Positions 59,236-64,000 of a stretch of 64,000 nt of DNA are shown here, piece by piece. This DNA comes from Morella rubra (Eukaryota > Streptophyta > Magnoliopsida > Fagales > Myricaceae). The translations under genes and the position numbers were made by a program. The notes beneath the pieces are model-generated. The model was not told the origin of the DNA. It did not search any database and saw only the letters and a program-made list of their open reading frames with translations. Location: contig CM025856.1 in assembly GCA_003952965.2 (NCBI GenBank), positions 6,909,239 through 6,973,238 on the forward strand, written 5' to 3'. The first letter of the stretch is position 1, and every line of letters begins with the position of its first letter.

Positions 59236-61828
59236 AAAAATGCTTCACACTCGCGAGCATGAGCCGTTTAATAGAAACTCGCCTTCACTGATTGCCACGT
59301 GATGCAATCTACGCCTTTTGCCAATTTGATTCTGATTTCGCGAGTACACTGTACATTGTGTTTGCTTGACTTATAGATCGACAAACCAATCATCGCAGCA
59401 CGTAGTAGGCGAGTGTTGAAAGGGTGGAGAGTGAGGGGGAAGTGGTACCGGATACCACGAACTCGGACCGCTTCACACAACTGCTTTTACTGTTTCCAGG
59501 TCGTTTCCTTATGTGCTCTCTGTCTTTTCTTTTTCTTTTTTTAGTTTTTCTCAAAACAAGAAAGGGCCGAATTTGGTAACGCGTTTGCGTTACCGACTTG
59601 GAATTACTCAACGCCGGTTCTTCATCAATTCCTTTAGTCCCTCCTCACCTTAATTCCCTGAGGCCACATTATAAGGGGTTCTTCCCGATAATCACTGCAG
59701 ACGGTCGTGGAAAATGTTGAAAATTGAGGATTTTTTTTTTTATTTATTCTTTATTTATAGACAAACAAAATAAACAATGAGAGTGCTGCAAAAGATATAA
59801 GATAAAATTTTGTCTCTCACATCAAATAGAATATTCAATTTCAATTTTCATTGCTTACACACACACAAAAAAAATTATTCTAATTCAACCACTGGATCTT
59901 TTTAAGGAGAAAGAACAAAATTATGATCGATGGCTTTCTTTTAACACATACGGACGAAATGCTTGGATCTACGATCACTTGATGTTAACCATCCATTTAT
60001 CAAATAGTCTAAAATTAAAATTTGTTAGATTGCACATGTCTACATATTGTTTGCTAATACCACCTCTAAATTGCACAATTATAATAGTCCAAAATAATAA
60101 CGATTTGATATAATTAACTTCAGCATTCATAAATGCTTTTATTTTTATCACTCTCCATGTGATACTCTCATCACAAATTCATTCATAATATATGAAAATA
60201 AAAAATTTCAAATATAAAATAAGTAGATAAATACATATTGCAACCTCCAACTATAAAAAGTCTTGACAACTTACACCTAAACTATTATTTTTGTCATTTG
60301 TATCCATAAGCTACTCATTTCAGATTTGTACCCATCGTTCAATTTTTCAACTAATTTGAATTGAAAGTGACAAAGAATGTGAAATATCTATAATTGGTTG
60401 GTGTAATGTGATAAAAATAATAGTTTTAGGGAAGGGAAAAATGTGAAAACTCTTAGAATTACAGGGTATAAAGTTTATTTTTTCTAATATAAAATATACA
60501 ATATGTATTTTGAAAATATTCTACAAGAGGTTTTCACTAGATTCTACTAATGTAACTTAATCTTAATCTCCTTAGAGGCAGAAGAACTACTACCAGGGAA
60601 TACCTATCAGGAGTAACTTGTAACCCATCGAGGGATGTGTTCCTTTGATTGGGTTGTACACACCGGCCTCATAGCAAATACGACGATTAGTTATGAACTC
60701 GCTCGCAACCAATAAAATTTAAATCCACACCTACCTTTGAATACAGTTCATCAAGCCAGCGGAGATCAATCCTTCCAACTATTAAGCAAGTGCCCTTGTT
60801 TCTTTTTCGATTTTGATTACTAATCAGTTAATTTTATTTCCACGGGATATACTACCTCCTAAAATGTTTGATTAGTACGTTAACTTCTTATTTATGTGAA
60901 CTTCCAACTATTAAGCAAGTGCCCTTGTTTCCTTCTTATTTTATGTTACAATGAGCACATAAAAATATTAATAATAGTTTTGTAAAATTGAGCAGGATGC
61001 TCGTGGTTTATTTAAGAAAATACAAAAATGGAATATATATGTTTTATGAGTATCCTTGATATCTGAAGTAATTAAAATCTTTTAAAAATATCAAATAATT
61101 AAAAATAAAAAAGGTTATCTGAAGTCAGTGGCTAAGAAAGGCTGTGTACCCTGATAATCCTTGGCCTAGTTTCAAATGCTCCTAACTCCCGGCCATTTAT
61201 GGCTAACCTACCAAAATATGAAAAACAAAACGAAACAAAAATAATCACAAAATTGAGATTTGAAAAGTCGATCATATCCTTCGTCCTACGTGACTGTCAT
61301 GAAATTTATTGGGTGCACTCACTCCCCCACTCAGAAAGAAAAAAAAAAACTCGGTGATGTACTAAAATCTATTGGAAGATAATGACTTCATTCTGGTGGA
61401 TGAAGTGAAGAGCGGGGTCCTACTAGCTTTCCGCTCTCACAAGATCACATTATCCAATTTTTACACCCACTCAATTCATTTCCAAAGCTTTCCAAAAAAA
61501 ATTAAAAATAATAATCTGTTGTAAGCAATCCCTTGAAAATCTCTCCCCTATTTTTGAAGTTAAAAAAGGTGATTAGTAATCCAACGAGGTGAGAATTATG
61601 AGAAGGAGGCGTGATGAAAGTAGAAATGTTCCTCTTCCATCACATGTAACTTTCTTTCTTTCTTTTCTTCGTAGGAGAATGGTGCGGTCAGTCACCTACA
61701 CCGACAAGTCAAGCTCATCGGAAGTTGGAACTTTCCAAATTCCAACCCGGTCGAGATCGCCCGAAGTTACGTTTGAAATTCTTTTTTTTTTTTCGTTTAG
61801 GCCGCGTATGCAATTGAAAGTACAGTGA
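59236..61828. other. Intergenic, AT-rich
   Basis: No gene recognised. A CAAGTGCCCTTGTTT phrase with similar context recurs at about 60788 and 60917. One foldback element at about 60238-60478 is listed separately. Confidence 0.4.
60238..60478. repeat. Foldback MITE
   Basis: Both ends carry a CTAAA(A)CTATTATTTTT tract in inverted orientation (about 60280 and 60410-60430), embedded in roughly 60-base imperfect inverted repeats. No ORF. Confidence 0.5.
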
Positions 61829-62311
61829 TTGTCAGATCGCATCATGCAAATATGTTTATCCAAGAAAAAGCCAAAAACATGTAGGATTCAGATATATATG
61901 AGATCTCAATACGACCGTATGACGCAAAAAGAACTCAAATATATAATCTATGGAATTGAGTTTTGCCCTACCACACAAAACCGCTTGCAAATTGATGATG
62001 CCGAGTACTATTCGGCCCAGCAGATGAACGACGGTCTCTATCACAACACCTTCAAAATCATGAACGATATATATAAGAAGGTAAGAAATTGGGCTAGAGT
62101 CGTTACGTGGCTGAGAATCCAATGCCTGTGGGAAGAGTGCATGGATAATATCCTGGAATGCGTACCTGCACCTCGTATAGAGGTAAGAGTAATTCCATGG
62201 AGCCACAGTAAGGGCGAGATGGGCCTCATTTCCCCTTTCATTTCTCAATTACGGAGTTATCTTAATTTTCCGGATATTGTGATGACTAACTATTTTTTCC
62301 TTAATTGGTAG
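61829..62311 (+). CDS. Unidentified ORF, 160 residues
   Basis: Open for 160 codons, opposite a 130-codon antisense ORF. The predicted protein (MSDRIMQICLSK at the start, DDAEYYSAQQMNDGLYHNTF mid-way) matches no family I recognise. Near 62075 AAG|GTAAGA looks like a splice donor, so the ORF might be part of a spliced gene or chance. Low confidence that it is a gene. Confidence 0.2.
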   Translation: MSDRIMQICLSKKKPKTCRIQIYMRSQYDRMTQKELKYIIYGIEFCPTTQNRLQIDDAEYYSAQQMNDGLYHNTFKIMNDIYKKVRNWARVVTWLRIQCLWEECMDNILECVPAPRIEVRVIPWSHSKGEMGLISPFISQLRSYLNFPDIVMTNYFFLNW

Positions 62312-64000
62312 ATACTTTGTCATGCCGTGAACGCTAGTCCGAATCAGGGGAGGGTGCCATCTGAAAGTTAAAATTACAAAAAATTAACTTACCAATTCTC
62401 TTCGTTTGATTTCCAAAATTCTTCAATAATCTTCAGGTTTTTGTTGATCTCACAATCTTGAGAATTTTACAATAGCAGCTCAATGTTCTATCTCCTTCCT
62501 CTCCACGCTGACAGCCGTCGTAGGATTTTCTGAGTTCTGATGGCTAACTCTAAACTGGTAATTAAGGTAAACTATCTCATGGCTATCATTTTATATGAAA
62601 ACCCTAGCTGTGATAGTGCGTGGGATCGTTAGGGATCTCAGATCTCGGCATAGGATCACATAGAAAAACTCTTTTTCTATTAACTCCCTTATATTCTTTT
62701 ATTCCAATTTCAGGCTTCTACTAATTGTAATCATGTCCATCAACATATTACAATTCACCCCGAGAATTTGAGATTGATTTGTGAAATCCTTTTGCTAACA
62801 ATTATAATTGTTTATTTATCCTTCCACCATACTATATTCACATGAGCTAATAGGACTGGAATAATATCACTGATTAAATTCCTAACTCATATAATTTTTA
62901 ATTTTAAATCTGTAATTTGTTGGACTCTAAAATTTTTTCAAAACAATTTCACAAATAAATAAATATTATATATTAATTTTGAAAAACATTTTCACAAAAT
63001 TCCTTTGGCCAGAGATTTTTTTTCTAGTCCAACCCTATACAGATATATTGAATATACTATCTCATAAGAGACTGGTGGATTCCTTATTAAGCATTTATAC
63101 TAACTATTATTATGCGCAAGACCTAACGTTGTCTGAATATTTGACCTAGAAAGATCATCACCAAATGACTCGGTCAGAGCACAAGTATACAATAAACAAA
63201 TCTACACAAACCTCTCAGGTCTAAGGATACATAAACAAATTGTGTTGAATACCATTCTCAACATCAGTGATCACTTTTAGAAGGTATCCATATTTGATCT
63301 CGTCAGTGCATGTACTCTTACAATGCACCTCACTCGTTTGCTTAAGGTCACTACCTTGATGACTGAGTATCATTTTATTTATAGAGGCACAACGAGTATA
63401 GACATATTGTACATAATTATGTACATTGGCCTATAACAAAACATCAAGTGTATGACTCACTCTAAAACGAGCAGTGCAAAGGCTATCTCAAAGTATAGAA
63501 GTTCTGTCTTGTAATAATTAGTCCAAAAAGCCAGATCGTCTCCTTAGAGAAAATAACTTAATTTCAAACTCATGTAAAGAAAACAAAGAGAATATAAAAG
63601 TGTTTACTTAACACAATTCAGATTTATATTTTTGGATTTTTGATAGTTTGTAACGAAATTAAAACAATGCAAAACGTAAATAAGAATATAACATGCATAA
63701 AGTAAATGAGAAAACATAAATAACGGTAAATAAATGACAATAATTAAATGGAGGAATAAAAAAGAGCAAATATTATTGTATTAAATAATATCGTCTTATT
63801 ACAATCCAAGATTCAAGTTAAAAGAAAAAACAACGAGAACATAATACAAAATTGAAATAGAAATTACAAGAAATTAAAAAGCAAGAAACTTAAATCTAAA
63901 TCCTAGGAATTGAAATACAATACATTGAAATAATAAAGTGTAAAAGAAACTAATTAGAAACCAAAAATAATGACTAAAAAATAAAACTTGATATTGGAAC
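62312..64000. other. AT-rich tail of window, nothing recognised
   Basis: No domain-bearing ORF, RNA gene or clear repeat. The segment at 63120-63520 is less AT-rich and retroelement-like in texture, but I cannot assign it. Confidence 0.35.

Noticed and set aside
1-64000. tRNA and rRNA genes
   Set aside because: I saw no cloverleaf-compatible tRNA gene or rRNA sequence; the box A/B motifs at 14480-14540 belong to a SINE.

Overview
This is nuclear DNA from a flowering plant. Evidence: multi-exon genes with GT-AG introns, AT-rich intergenic sequence, plant-specific families (PMT-type methyltransferase, CML calmodulin-like, IQD, ZFN-type CCCH), and a typical plant mix of Copia, LINE, SINE, hAT, CACTA and Mutator-like elements plus a pararetrovirus relic. 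A woody eudicot is my best guess; the species cannot be fixed from sequence alone. An exact 1000-N block at 36105-37104 marks a scaffold gap.

The left 36 kb is a segmental-duplication landscape built on a PMT methyltransferase gene and a calmodulin-like gene, both on the minus strand. Unit A (about 1-8950) holds only PMT exon 1 at the window edge, then a CML gene. Unit B (16087-33144) holds all nine PMT exons, with exon 8 broken, followed by two CML copies whose tandem duplication breakpoint lies inside a CACTA transposon. Unit C (34766 to the gap) holds intact PMT exons 8 and 9; the rest falls in or beyond the gap. Comparing units exposes later insertions with empty paralogous sites: a hAT MITE, a small Copia element, a Pack-MULE-like element carrying an ABCG transporter fragment, and the CACTA element.

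Between units A and B (9-16 kb) lie a poorly resolved minus-strand gene start (10.5-11.7 kb) and a plus-strand BTB/POZ gene (13.4-15.2 kb). The BTB gene is broken by a small TIR element in exon 1 and a one-base frameshift in exon 2; a SINE with perfect target duplications sits in its intron. At 34.4 kb the first coding exon of an IQD calmodulin-binding protein runs directly into unit C, so the rest of that gene is absent.

Right of the gap are decayed minus-strand ORFs of an endogenous pararetrovirus (37.1-39.15 kb), a small GRF zinc-finger/membrane-protein gene split by a 1.25 kb SIRE-like LTR (40.3-42.4 kb), and a long-TIR element (43.27-44.64 kb). The best-preserved gene is a seven-exon ZFN-type CCCH zinc-finger gene (45.68-58.86 kb, minus), encoding about 448 residues with five C-x8-C-x5-C-x3-H fingers. 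Its 6 kb intron contains two LINE-type insertions and has an apparent GC-AG splice boundary. The last 5 kb is AT-rich and mostly featureless apart from a foldback element and one unidentified ORF.

I found no wholly new biological system. The most informative signals are the nested history of duplication, transposition and gene decay, the Pack-MULE-like gene capture, and the virus relic next to the gap.
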